Assembly: GCF_006149005.1 (NCBI RefSeq)
Contig: NZ_VBSL01000001.1
Span: 620,001 to 684,000 of the forward strand
Source: Larkinella sp. C7
GTDB lineage: Bacteria > Bacteroidota > Bacteroidia > Cytophagales > Spirosomataceae
DNA: 64,000 nucleotides
Reading direction: 5' to 3'
Part shown: positions 42,423 through 50,481 of the stretch, in pieces
How positions within the stretch are numbered: the first letter of the stretch is position 1
Layout: every line of letters begins with the position of its first letter
Translations under genes and position numbers: made by a program
The notes under the pieces: generated by a model
What the model saw: the letters and a program-made list of their open reading frames with translations, nothing else
What the model was told of the DNA's origin: nothing
The model's database searches: none

Positions 42423-43391
42423 TCAATAGCGGAATCGGGGCGTTCTGATGATCGGTTTACGGCCTGAGCGGGGTTCGGGAAGCGAATAAGACAGTAAGAT
42501 TTCGTGCGATGTCGGGCTTTTCGCATTGCGGTTGCTCACCACAAAATCGAACGCATACCCGAAGCGCAGGGCATTATTCCGGAGTAAACTAAGCCCGGCG
42601 GTTGCGGTGAACGCATCGCCCTGGCGGTACCCCAAACCGACCCAGTGTCGCTTGTCGTACATGGCCAACGCACTGACTTCAATCGACGAATACGTTGCGT
42701 TGGTGTTGAATTTGTAGATGGCCGACGGCATGATGTCGATGAGTTCATTCCAGGCATACCGATACCCCGCCGTCAGGTACGCCGTTCGGTAAAGCGGATT
42801 GAGCCCCGTATCGTTGCCTAATTTAAAATCAGGCTGGGTCAGGTGTTTCATGCTGGCACCAATATAATAGGTGTCGGCATTGTAATAAACTCCCGCGCCC
42901 AGATCCGGCTGCGTCTGGTTGACGCGTCCGTTCTGAATCAGCGGATCGCCGGGATCGTTGGGCCGAAACCGATCATAATTGATCGACCGGTTGTGAATAC
43001 CGCCCTCTGCCCCAAACGAAAGCATTCCTTTTTTCAGGGGCACCCGAAAAGCATACGCGACCTGGACCTTCTGAAATCCCTGCGGACCAAATGTTTCGTT
43101 CACCGCGTTTAAACCGATCCCTCCCCGGATTTTATTCAGGGGCATATTGAACGAAAACAACTGGGTGCTGGGGGCTCCTCCTTCGTCAAAAGTACCCTGA
43201 TAACCCAGGTACTGCGTCCGGTGTACCAACTGAAACCGGGTTACCCCTTCCGAACCGACTGCGGCTGGATTGTAGTAGACCGGATTGAACATATACAAGC
43301 TAAACTGCGGATCCTGATCCTGAGCCTGAACGCCCAAAGCCATCATGAAACAGGCCAAACCAAGCAGGACAACGTAAAACTTACGATTCAT
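42423..43391 (-). CDS. PorP/SprF family type IX secretion membrane protein
   Basis: 322 residues with signal peptide (FYVVLLGLACFMMALGVQAQ). The mature start DQDPQFSLYMFNPVYYNPAA is the PorP/SprF hallmark, followed by barrel-like strands (FSFNMPLNKIRGGIGLNAVN, AYAFRVPLKKGMLSFGAEGG, AYLTAGYRYAWNELIDIMPS). Outer membrane. In this location, 267 bases before gldK, it is the usual companion of gldKLMN; in other bacteria members of this family help secrete specific cargo such as SprB. Which cargo is served here is unknown. Confidence 0.93.
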   Translation of the reverse strand: MNRKFYVVLLGLACFMMALGVQAQDQDPQFSLYMFNPVYYNPAAVGSEGVTRFQLVHRTQYLGYQGTFDEGGAPSTQLFSFNMPLNKIRGGIGLNAVNETFGPQGFQKVQVAYAFRVPLKKGMLSFGAEGGIHNRSINYDRFRPNDPGDPLIQNGRVNQTQPDLGAGVYYNADTYYIGASMKHLTQPDFKLGNDTGLNPLYRTAYLTAGYRYAWNELIDIMPSAIYKFNTNATYSSIEVSALAMYDKRHWVGLGYRQGDAFTATAGLSLLRNNALRFGYAFDFVVSNRNAKSPTSHEILLSYSLPEPRSGRKPIIRTPRFRY

Positions 43392-43503
43392 ATACTATCA
43401 GAACAATCACCAGACTAATTTCAGAAAGCGGCCGAACGGATCAACCGCCCGTTTAGCCGTCAGACCTGCTTAAGCGCATGTTACCTATTAAACGGAGATT
43501 TTC

Positions 43504-43511
43504 CAAAAATA
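43504..43511 (-). promoter_or_regulatory. Putative -7 element (TATTTTTG) of the porP-gld cluster
   Basis: TAnnTTTG match on the minus strand, about 113 bases before the porP-like ATG. No good -33 partner. The 243-base gap 43392-43634 otherwise holds a long imperfect hairpin at 43544-43613. Confidence 0.35.
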
Positions 43512-43543
43512 TTGGTATAAAAAAAGAGACTCCATTAAACTCC

Positions 43544-43613
43544 GATTGCGCGGCCTGAATGACCTGCCGGATTCAAAAAAATCACGGTCTTCGTTCATTC
43601 GGACAGCGCAATC
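43544..43613. terminator. Long imperfect hairpin between hemD and the porP-like gene
   Basis: GATTGCGC (43544-43551) pairs with GCGCAATC (43606-43613), and an inner TGAATGA/TCATTCG pair extends it. It lies 22 bases past the hemD stop on the minus strand. No clean U-tail, so the terminator call is tentative. Confidence 0.35.
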
Positions 43614-43634
43614 GCTTTGCAGAATCGTTGCCAT

Positions 43635-44420
43635 CTACTGGCTGTTGGCCTTCTTCATATACAGTTCCAGAGCACCCGCCATCGACGGGGCATTGGGCAG
43701 GGGAGCTTCAATGTCCAGAATAAAACCGGCCTCGGTAACGGCCCGCGCCGTGGTGGGGCCAAAAGCCGCCATCCGGATGCCATTTTGGGTAAAATCGGGG
43801 AAATTATGCAGCAGCGAATTGACGCCGGACGGGCTGAAAAACGCAATGATATCGAACGAATGAATGTCCAGATCCGAAAGGTCGGCCGGGACGGTTTCGT
43901 ACATCACGGCTTCGGCCAGGTGCAAACCGCTGGTGTCCATAAAATCCGGAATATCGTTGCCCCGGATGTTGGAACACGGAAACAGAAACTTCTCATTCTT
44001 GTGTTTCCGGATCAGGTCAAACAGATCGGCCGCGGTTTTATTGCCGGTAAAAATCTTCCGTTTCCGAATCACGATGTACTTCTGCAGGTAATTGGCGGTT
44101 TGCTCCGTCACGCAGAAATACTTCATATCGGCCGGCATTTCCAGTTTCGCTTCCTGACAGATTCGGAAGAAGTGATCGACGGCGTTACGGCTCGTAAAAA
44201 TGATGGCCGTATGGTCGAGGATATTGATTTTCTGCTTGCGAAAGTCTTTGTAGGAAACGCCCTGAATCTGAATAAACGGACGAAAATCAATCTGCAGGTT
44301 GTATTTCCCTGCAATTTCAAAATAGGGCGAATTAGCGTCGGCAGGTCGGGCTTGGGTAACTAAAATACTGGCTACTTTGGTCAGCCTTTCCTGGTCGTAC
44401 TTAGCAGAAATTTCACTCAT
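43635..44420 (-). CDS. hemD: Uroporphyrinogen-III synthase
   Basis: 261 residues. Cyclises hydroxymethylbilane to uroporphyrinogen III in haem synthesis. The divergent two-domain HemD fold is shown by SILVTQARPADANSPYFEIA, HTAIIFTSRNAVDHFFRICQ, KYFCVTEQTANYLQKYI, FLFPCSNIRGNDIPDF, YETVPADLSDLDIHSFDIIA and FFSPSGVNSLLHNF, then MAAFGPTTARAVTEAGF. Same strand as DUF4271 upstream and the porP-gld genes downstream; the pairing with DUF4271 is common in this phylum. Confidence 0.9.
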   Translation of the reverse strand: MSEISAKYDQERLTKVASILVTQARPADANSPYFEIAGKYNLQIDFRPFIQIQGVSYKDFRKQKINILDHTAIIFTSRNAVDHFFRICQEAKLEMPADMKYFCVTEQTANYLQKYIVIRKRKIFTGNKTAADLFDLIRKHKNEKFLFPCSNIRGNDIPDFMDTSGLHLAEAVMYETVPADLSDLDIHSFDIIAFFSPSGVNSLLHNFPDFTQNGIRMAAFGPTTARAVTEAGFILDIEAPLPNAPSMAGALELYMKKANSQ

Positions 44421-44459
44421 CGAATACCTCGCGTTTTGTGTTTAAAGCTTGCCCACTGG

Positions 44460-45620
44460 CTACAGTGCGAACCGTACCCCAATGGTTAGCGGGATCAATT
44501 CAACGATGCAAAGGTACGAAAATAAATACAGATTTTTGATAACTGCTTTGTTTGCAATGACAACATATAGCAGGGCCAGCCGGATGACGTAAAAGCCGAC
44601 AAACGGAACAATCAGCCAGAGGCTGGGCCAGGTGCTGGTGGCTGCGGTGTTGGCAGCAATGGTAGCGACACAGATGGTACCGCCGGTGAAAAAAATCAGG
44701 GAAGATTGCATGACCTTGAAGAAGTGCAAATTCACTACCTCCTCCAGCCGGTATAACCCCCCAATGGTCACGATAAAAAGATATTTTGCCAGCAACAGAA
44801 AAAAAGCCAGAAAGCTCAACTCAAAAAACGTAAGGGTCAGATCCAACAGTCCCTGCCCCCGCAGCAGCAAGGCGCGCGACAGAAAGAGATCGATGTTTTT
44901 GCTCTGAATAATCAGGTATAAATACGCCGTGATGAACCCCAGATTCATCAAAAAAAGTAGATTCGTTCGGCTCAGCGGACGGTTGACCAGAAACAATTCA
45001 TCCCGAACTGTTACCGACAGCAAATCAGCCAGATTGAAAAACCGGAGGAAAGCGCGGTGATGAAAGTTGAATAAATACGCATTGACTGCCACAATGAACA
45101 GCAGGCAAAGCGTAAAAAAATTGGTGTACATCGACAGCCGACGGGGCAGAATACTGAGCCGGGTGTCGGTTACCACCACGTCTTTCTGGGTGGCCGATTT
45201 CTGGTGGCCAATAAACACCAGCTTGTCCTCGACACCGGGGCTCCCGTGGAGCGTCAGAAACAGTTCCGGTTTGCGGTAGGCGCGGTATAAACTGTCCAGA
45301 TTCAGCACCAGCCAGTCATTGGCCACCAGTTTGTGTTTGAGCGCTGCGTCGATGAAGAGATAGCCATCCTGGCGGGTCGAAATCAGCAGACTGTACCGGC
45401 GGTTGCTTTCAATATCCAGAAAAAAACTAACGGATGAAACCAGGGCGTGCTGTTCGTCGATGAAAGGCACATAGGATTTGTAAGACTGGTCATAGACCAA
45501 CCAGTCGTTGCGGAAGTCATGGACGGGAAAAAACTGTTGATTCGGCCCGACTCCCTGTGCAATACTTCCCAACGCCCACAGAGCTAGGGCCAGGGTGGAC
45601 AAAATAAAACGAATCCGCAC
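44460..45620 (-). CDS. DUF4271 family membrane protein
   Basis: About 386 residues. The best start is GTG at 45620 (giving RIRFILSTLALALWALGSIA, a signal-like segment). An ATG-led frame up to 45701 would read through the heptad palindrome at 45628-45710, which yields an unnatural N-terminus. A periplasmic N-terminal half (DFRNDWLVYDQSYKSYVPFI) precedes about eight membrane helices (FFTLCLLFIVAVNAYLFNFH, LLFLMNLGFITAYLYLI, LWLIVPFVGFYVIRLALLYV). Function unknown; neighbour of hemD in many Bacteroidota (from memory). Confidence 0.85.
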   Translation of the reverse strand: MRIRFILSTLALALWALGSIAQGVGPNQQFFPVHDFRNDWLVYDQSYKSYVPFIDEQHALVSSVSFFLDIESNRRYSLLISTRQDGYLFIDAALKHKLVANDWLVLNLDSLYRAYRKPELFLTLHGSPGVEDKLVFIGHQKSATQKDVVVTDTRLSILPRRLSMYTNFFTLCLLFIVAVNAYLFNFHHRAFLRFFNLADLLSVTVRDELFLVNRPLSRTNLLFLMNLGFITAYLYLIIQSKNIDLFLSRALLLRGQGLLDLTLTFFELSFLAFFLLLAKYLFIVTIGGLYRLEEVVNLHFFKVMQSSLIFFTGGTICVATIAANTAATSTWPSLWLIVPFVGFYVIRLALLYVVIANKAVIKNLYLFSYLCIVELIPLTIGVRFAL

Positions 45621-45627
45621 AAAAAAA

Positions 45628-45710
45628 GAATGATGAATGATGAATGATGAACGATGACGGGGCCGCTGGCGCGGTTGGCTAATGCATTCATAATTCATCA
45701 TTCATCATTC
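45628..45710. repeat. GAATGAT-heptad palindrome with GACGGGGCCGC core, sucD-DUF4271 gap
   Basis: Left arm: GAATGAT three times, then GAACGAT. The right arm (45685-45710) is its imperfect complement (24 of 26 pair). The 31-base loop contains GACGGGGCCGC and GCGGTTGGCT, near-identical to the core of the palindrome at 49300-49471. It ends 4 bases from the sucD stop. Confidence 0.8.
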
Positions 45711-45714
45711 CCTT

Positions 45715-46593
45715 TTAGTTCTTCCCGATGGCTTTCAACATCGTTTCACCAATCAGGGCTGGTGATTCGACGACGTGAATACCGCATTCAGACATAATAC
45801 GCATTTTGGCGGCTGCCGTGTCGTCCGCCCCACCGATGATGGCGCCTGCGTGGCCCATCCGGCGGCCTTTCGGGGCAGTTTGCCCGGCAATGAAGCCAAC
45901 AACCGGTTTGCGGTTTCCGTCGGCTTTGATCCAGCGTGCGGCTTCAGCTTCCATGCCTCCGCCAATTTCGCCGATCATCACGATGCCTTCGGTTTCGGGG
46001 TCGTTCATCAGCAGTTCGACGGCTTCTTTGGTCGTTGTACCAATGATGGGATCACCACCGATTCCGATGGCCGTAGTCTGACCAAGCCCTACTTTTGAAA
46101 GCTGGTCAACGGCTTCGTAGGTCAGCGTACCGGATTTGGAAACAATGCCGATGGTGCCTTTTTTGAAGATAAAACCGGGCATGATGCCCACTTTACACTC
46201 CTCGGCGGTCATCACACCGGGACAGTTCGGCCCAATCAGCCGCACGTCTTTCCCGGTCAGATAGTCCTTGGCCACCATCATATCTTTCGTCGGAATTCCT
46301 TCCGTAATGCAGATAATCACCTTGATACCGGCGTCAGCGGCTTCCATGATGGCGTCAGCGGCAAAAGCCGGTGGTACAAAAATAATCGAGACATCGGCCC
46401 CGCCCTTTTCAACAGCTTCCTTCACGGTGTTGAATACAGGTCGGTCGAGATGGGTCTGTCCGCCTTTGCCCGGAGTGACTCCGCCGATGACGTTGGTACC
46501 ATACTCGATCATCTGTTGAGCATGAAATGAACCTTCAGAGCCCGTAAAGCCCTGGACGATAACCTTGGAATCTTTGTTAACTAATACGCTCAT
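45715..46593 (-). CDS. sucD: Succinyl-CoA ligase (ADP/GDP-forming) alpha subunit
   Basis: 292 residues, full length. TCA-cycle substrate-level phosphorylation: succinyl-CoA to succinate. CoA-binding Rossmann part: [20 protein letters not shown] and [20 protein letters not shown]; then [20 protein letters not shown]; ligase part with [20 protein letters not shown] and the phospho-His loop [12 protein letters not shown]. sucC is not in the window. TAnnTTTG element at 46648-46655. Confidence 0.97.
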   Translation of the reverse strand: MSVLVNKDSKVIVQGFTGSEGSFHAQQMIEYGTNVIGGVTPGKGGQTHLDRPVFNTVKEAVEKGGADVSIIFVPPAFAADAIMEAADAGIKVIICITEGIPTKDMMVAKDYLTGKDVRLIGPNCPGVMTAEECKVGIMPGFIFKKGTIGIVSKSGTLTYEAVDQLSKVGLGQTTAIGIGGDPIIGTTTKEAVELLMNDPETEGIVMIGEIGGGMEAEAARWIKADGNRKPVVGFIAGQTAPKGRRMGHAGAIIGGADDTAAAKMRIMSECGIHVVESPALIGETMLKAIGKN

Positions 46594-46647
46594 GATGAAT
46601 GAAAAGCTGTGCTATGCGTGTGAAGGTATAAGCCTTTGGAACCGGCG

Positions 46648-46655
46648 CAAAAGTA
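46648..46655 (-). promoter_or_regulatory. Putative -7 element (TACTTTTG) of sucD
   Basis: TAnnTTTG match on the minus strand, 55 bases upstream of the sucD ATG. No -33 at the standard spacing. Confidence 0.4.
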
Positions 46656-46683
46656 GAGGGAAATGGCTAAAGAAAAAAGTTAT

Positions 46684-46753
46684 GAGTGAAGAGTTCTGAG
46701 TGAAGAGGTAAAACGCGTCAGCCAACTCTTCACTCATAATTCCTAACTCTTCA
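46684..46753. repeat. GAGTGAA-heptad palindrome with GCGTCAGCCAAC core, sucD divergent gap
   Basis: Left units GAGTGAA, GAGTTCT, GAGTGAA, GAGGTAA. Right units (plus strand) CTCTTCA, CTCATAA, TTCCTAA, CTCTTCA. About 20 of 24 positions pair between 46684-46707 and 46726-46749. The 12-mer core is at 46715-46726. Unlike most members it lies between two divergent starts. Confidence 0.8.
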
Positions 46754-46793
46754 CTCTCTTTGCCTTTTTCCCCGAAAAATTGTTATTTCCAGC

Positions 46794-47405
46794 ATGAACC
46801 TTTCAAACATGGTGTCAGATGCCGTCCTGGCTTTCACGGGTATCTGGGTTTTTTGGCGGTATTTTATGGAATTAAGCTGGTATAACCGGATATTGTGGGG
46901 GCTCTTTCTGATTACCATTTCCGTGACGGCCCTGATCGGCGTTCTGGTGTTTGCGGGCATTCAGGGCGTGGTGCCGCTGCACCGCTCGCTGGAAACACTG
47001 GCGGCCAGCCTGGGGGTCGTGTGTGTCATCGTCGGGGTGTGGGGCCTGATTCTCAAGCAGAAAATTACGAGATCCGGTTTTTTCGTCACCGTCACGCTCG
47101 GCATCGTTTTATTTCTGCTTTTGCTGCTGAGTCCCACCATCCGAGCCTTCGAGCCGGTGATTCCGTCGATGGGCATGGTGATCGTGCTGCTGATCGCATT
47201 TCTGGGCGTCGTTCGTCGGGACCCGCGTGCCACCTGGGTGGTGCTGGCTGTGATGATTCTGGCCCTGGCAACCCGCGTGGGTCAATCAAAAAATTTGCCC
47301 ATTCATCCCATCGATTTTTACCACTATACGCTTTCATTATCACTGCTTTGCTTCGGGAAATCGGTTCAAAAGACGGACGCGCGAAACCGGTCGGGAGGAA
47401 AGTAA
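46794..47405 (+). CDS. Multi-pass membrane protein of unknown function
   Basis: 203 residues with about seven hydrophobic segments (for example ILWGLFLITISVTALIGVLV, LGVVCVIVGVWGLIL, FFVTVTLGIVLFLLLLLSP, MGMVIVLLIAFLGVV, ATWVVLAVMILALATRVG). A short conserved-looking tail, PIDFYHYTLSLSLLCFGKSV, has His in the last helix. It may belong to a small family of uncharacterised Bacteroidota membrane proteins (DUF6962-like, tentative). Precedes dnaX by 60 bases on the same strand. Confidence 0.75.
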   Translation: MNLSNMVSDAVLAFTGIWVFWRYFMELSWYNRILWGLFLITISVTALIGVLVFAGIQGVVPLHRSLETLAASLGVVCVIVGVWGLILKQKITRSGFFVTVTLGIVLFLLLLLSPTIRAFEPVIPSMGMVIVLLIAFLGVVRRDPRATWVVLAVMILALATRVGQSKNLPIHPIDFYHYTLSLSLLCFGKSVQKTDARNRSGGK

Positions 47406-47465
47406 TTTTGGAGAGCGGAGTTCCAAATCCTACGGCGGACCATTTTTTTTGGCTAACTTGCCGAC

Positions 47466-49301
47466 ATGGATAACTTCGTTGTCTCGGCCCGGAAATACCG
47501 TCCGGCTACCTTCGATACCGTCGTCGGACAGGCGCATATTACGACTACACTCAAGAACGCGATTTTAACCAATCACCTGGCGCAGGCATTTCTGTTTTGC
47601 GGACCACGGGGGGTTGGAAAAACGACCTGCGCCCGGATTCTGGCCAAAACCATCAATTGCCAGAACCTCGGAAAAAGCGAAGCCGTCGAACCGTGTGACC
47701 ACTGTGACTCGTGTGTGAGTTTCAATCAGAACGCTTCGTTCAACATCCATGAATTAGATGCCGCTTCCAACAACTCGGTGGAAGATATCCGGAACCTGAT
47801 CGACCAGGTACGCTATCCACCCCAGTCGGGTCAGTATAAAATTTACATCATCGATGAGGTTCACATGCTGTCACAGGCCGCGTTCAACGCGTTCCTGAAA
47901 ACACTGGAAGAGCCTCCCTCCTACGCCATTTTCATTCTGGCGACCACCGAAAAGCACAAAATCCTGCCCACGATTCTGTCGCGCTGCCAGCTCTTCGACT
48001 TCAACCGGATTCAGCCGCGCGACATCGCCGACCATCTGGCCAGCATCGCTCAGAAAGAAGGCATCCAGACCGAATACGAAGCCCTGGAACTCATCGCCCA
48101 AAAAGCCGACGGCGGTTTACGGGATGCGCTTTCGATGTTCGACCTGAACGTGACCTTCTCGGAAGACCGGATTCTGCGTTACAAAGAGGTGCTGGACAAC
48201 CTCCACATCCTCGACTACGACTATTATTTCCGGCTAACGGACCTGCTGCTGGCGGGCAATTTGCCCCAAAGCATGTTGTTGTTCGACGAAATCCTGCGGA
48301 AAGGGTTCGATGGTCACCAGTTCATTGTCGGACTAAGCGAGCACTTCCGGAACCTGCTGGTTTGCAAGGATGTCGCAACCATTCAGTTGTTGCAGGTGAC
48401 GGAAAGCATTCAGCAAAAGTACCTGCAACAGGCGGCCGAAGCGCCCCTGAGTTTTCTACTCTCGGCCCTGAGCGTCGGTGCGCAGTGCGACCTGAATTAC
48501 AAGTCGGCCAAAAACCAGCGGCTGCACGTAGAAGTTTGCCTGATGAAGCTGGCGAACCTGCCGAATGTGCTGGACATCCATGCCGTACCGGTTTTAACCA
48601 ACCATTCAGAACCCGGCGAAAACCGGAACCCGGAACGGGCTGAAAAAAAAAAGGACAGCTCAGCCGACAGTGACGCCTTAGCCACAAACCGGGAACCCGT
48701 CGCCCTGCCCTCCCACACCAGCGAGCCCACGAACGGCTATCATCCCCAGCCGAATGGCAACGGAACCGTCAAACCGCTCCCGGAACGGAGTCCGGTGATC
48801 GCCGGAATTCCAAAACCGGTGGGCAGTAAACTCCGGACCACCTCCAATCTGGTCTCCGTCGAACGGCCGGTGGCCACGATGGCGGATGCCGTCGCGACGG
48901 CTTTGGCCGAGGCTCCCGAAATGCCAAAGGTGGACAAACCGTTCACATTTGAGGAGTTAAAAACCGTCTGGCAAACGTACGCCCGGATGCGCGATCAGCA
49001 GGATGGTTCGCGAACGGAGCAGGTGATGCTGAACCGGGAGTTTCGCCTGGAAGGGACCATGATCCACATTGCGCTCGACAACTCCCTGCAAGCCAACCTT
49101 TTGAGCGACTTGCGTCAGGATTTGCTGACGTATCTCCGGCGGGAATTGCAAAACAGCCAGATTCAACTGACCGATACGATTGCGCTCCAGGAAACCCGAA
49201 AAATGATTTACACGCCCCAGGACAAATTCAATTACCTGGCCGAAAAAAACCCGGCCCTGCTGGAGTTGAAACGGACGCTGGGCCTGGACGTTGATTATTG
49301 A
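47466..49301 (+). CDS. dnaX: DNA polymerase III gamma/tau subunit
   Basis: 611 residues. Clamp-loader ATPase. AAA+ domain I: VSARKYRPATFDTVVGQAHI, Walker A CGPRGVGKTTCARILAK (residues ~45-61), a zinc module with CDHCDSC, Walker B IYIIDEVHMLSQAAFNAFLK, the SRC arginine-finger region in LPTILSRCQLFDF, and domain III to about 370. A Pro/Asn-rich linker (~390-480) precedes a C-terminal domain (FTFEELKTVWQTYARMRDQQ). The stop codon overlaps the first unit of the palindrome at 49300-49471. Confidence 0.96.
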   Translation: MDNFVVSARKYRPATFDTVVGQAHITTTLKNAILTNHLAQAFLFCGPRGVGKTTCARILAKTINCQNLGKSEAVEPCDHCDSCVSFNQNASFNIHELDAASNNSVEDIRNLIDQVRYPPQSGQYKIYIIDEVHMLSQAAFNAFLKTLEEPPSYAIFILATTEKHKILPTILSRCQLFDFNRIQPRDIADHLASIAQKEGIQTEYEALELIAQKADGGLRDALSMFDLNVTFSEDRILRYKEVLDNLHILDYDYYFRLTDLLLAGNLPQSMLLFDEILRKGFDGHQFIVGLSEHFRNLLVCKDVATIQLLQVTESIQQKYLQQAAEAPLSFLLSALSVGAQCDLNYKSAKNQRLHVEVCLMKLANLPNVLDIHAVPVLTNHSEPGENRNPERAEKKKDSSADSDALATNREPVALPSHTSEPTNGYHPQPNGNGTVKPLPERSPVIAGIPKPVGSKLRTTSNLVSVERPVATMADAVATALAEAPEMPKVDKPFTFEELKTVWQTYARMRDQQDGSRTEQVMLNREFRLEGTMIHIALDNSLQANLLSDLRQDLLTYLRRELQNSQIQLTDTIALQETRKMIYTPQDKFNYLAEKNPALLELKRTLGLDVDY

Positions 49302-49471
49302 GTGAAGAATTAAGAGTTATGAATGAAGAGTTATGAATGAAGAGTGAAGACGGGGCCGCCCATGCGGTTGGCTGGCGCATTTGTCTCAGCTTGCGTCAGC
49401 CAACCGCATGGGCGGCCCCGTCTTCACTCTTCATTCATAACTCTTAATTCTTAACTCTTAATTCTTAATTC
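49300..49471. repeat. 172-base palindrome filling the dnaX/phosphotriesterase gap
   Basis: 75-base arms (49300-49374 and 49397-49471), 71 positions paired, of which the inner 47 bp (49328-49374 with 49397-49443) are perfect; loop 22 bases. The outer 49 bases of each arm are exact 7-base units (GAGTGAA, GAATTAA, GAGTTAT, GAATGAA). The inner 26 bases hold GACGGGGCCGCCC and GCGGTTGGCTG; GCGTCAGCCAAC is at 49393-49404. The left end is inside the dnaX stop and the right end touches the convergent gene's stop. Confidence 0.92.
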
Positions 49472-50464
49472 TTAATTCTTCACTGAAAAAGCTTCCTTCG
49501 GATTTTCCTCCAGAATTTGCTTCCAGTCTTTCTTCGTAAATCCTTTGCGGTTTAAGACCGGCATCAACTGGTTGAATAAAACCGTATAATCCCGGCCGAT
49601 GGAGCCGCCGTCGGGTTGCGCGGGATCATACCAACCGGCGTCGTGGGAGAGCAGCGTCCGGTGCAAAAACCGGTTTTCTTTCATCAGGAGCAGGGTATCG
49701 ACGTACTGACTCACATTTTTCCCGTCCAAACCGTCCAGACTCACCCAGGCGCCTTCCCGAACGGCGCGGGCGTAATGCACCATGTTTTGGCCCTGCGCAT
49801 GTACCCACACGAACGCCGATGGATCGACTCCTTCCTGTTTCAATACGTCAAGCTGCTCAAAGGCTGGCACATACGGCCCGGTGTGGGAGCAAATGGTCAG
49901 ACCGGTGCGTTTGTGCGTCCGGGCGGCTGCCGTAATGAGTTTGCGGTGCAGTTCCGACAAGGGGCCGGGATTGACGCCGATTTTTAGAAAAGCAGGCCGG
50001 ATGCCGGTACCTTCGATTCCGTTCTCGAACTCCGCCACCCAGCGATCGGCCAGTTGGTCGGCGGTTTCGGTCCGGGCGTGGGCGGGCAGGTATTTGTCAT
50101 TCGAAGCCCCGTAATAACCGGTGTTCGTCAGAATTCTGACCCCTGATTTCTCCGATAATTCTTTCAGCAACAGGGGGTCGCGACCCAGGTAGGCGGGCGT
50201 ACAATCGATCAGCGTCTGAACGCCCAGCTTCCGTAAGGTCTGCAAATACGGCAGCATTTTTGCCACCACCTCGGTCCGTTTCCAGCGCTCATAACTGATC
50301 TGGTCGGCCCCAATAAAATCGACCAGCATGTGTTCGTGAATGAGCGTCAACCCCAGTTCCGACGCCCGAACCGCTCCGGTTACGGTGTTGATCGTCGGTT
50401 TCTTTTGAAGAACCGGCCAAAGCCCGGCGGCAAATGAGGTTTTCAGAAAGGTCCGACGTTTCAT
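49472..50464 (-). CDS. Tat-exported phosphotriesterase-family metal hydrolase
   Basis: About 330 residues from ATG 50464; the twin-Arg signal MKRRTFLKTSFAAG fixes this start. Binuclear amidohydrolase of the phosphotriesterase/lactonase family: LTLIHEHMLVDF (His-x-His), RPAFLKIGVNPGP (bridging Lys), TICSHTGPY and VWVHAQGQN (His ligands), and LLSHDAGWY (catalytic Asp). Substrate unknown; lactones or phosphoesters are typical. The last codons (Ser-Val-Lys-Asn-stop) are written in the heptad repeat pattern. The TPR gene ends 18 bases upstream. Confidence 0.9.
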   Translation of the reverse strand: MKRRTFLKTSFAAGLWPVLQKKPTINTVTGAVRASELGLTLIHEHMLVDFIGADQISYERWKRTEVVAKMLPYLQTLRKLGVQTLIDCTPAYLGRDPLLLKELSEKSGVRILTNTGYYGASNDKYLPAHARTETADQLADRWVAEFENGIEGTGIRPAFLKIGVNPGPLSELHRKLITAAARTHKRTGLTICSHTGPYVPAFEQLDVLKQEGVDPSAFVWVHAQGQNMVHYARAVREGAWVSLDGLDGKNVSQYVDTLLLMKENRFLHRTLLSHDAGWYDPAQPDGGSIGRDYTVLFNQLMPVLNRKGFTKKDWKQILEENPKEAFSVKN

Positions 50465-50481
50465 CAGAATCGAATGGGTCG

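Noticed and set aside
45621-45701. ATG-led N-terminal extension of the DUF4271 gene
   Set aside because: The extra 27 codons are the heptad palindrome read as protein. The GTG at 45620 gives a normal signal-like start.
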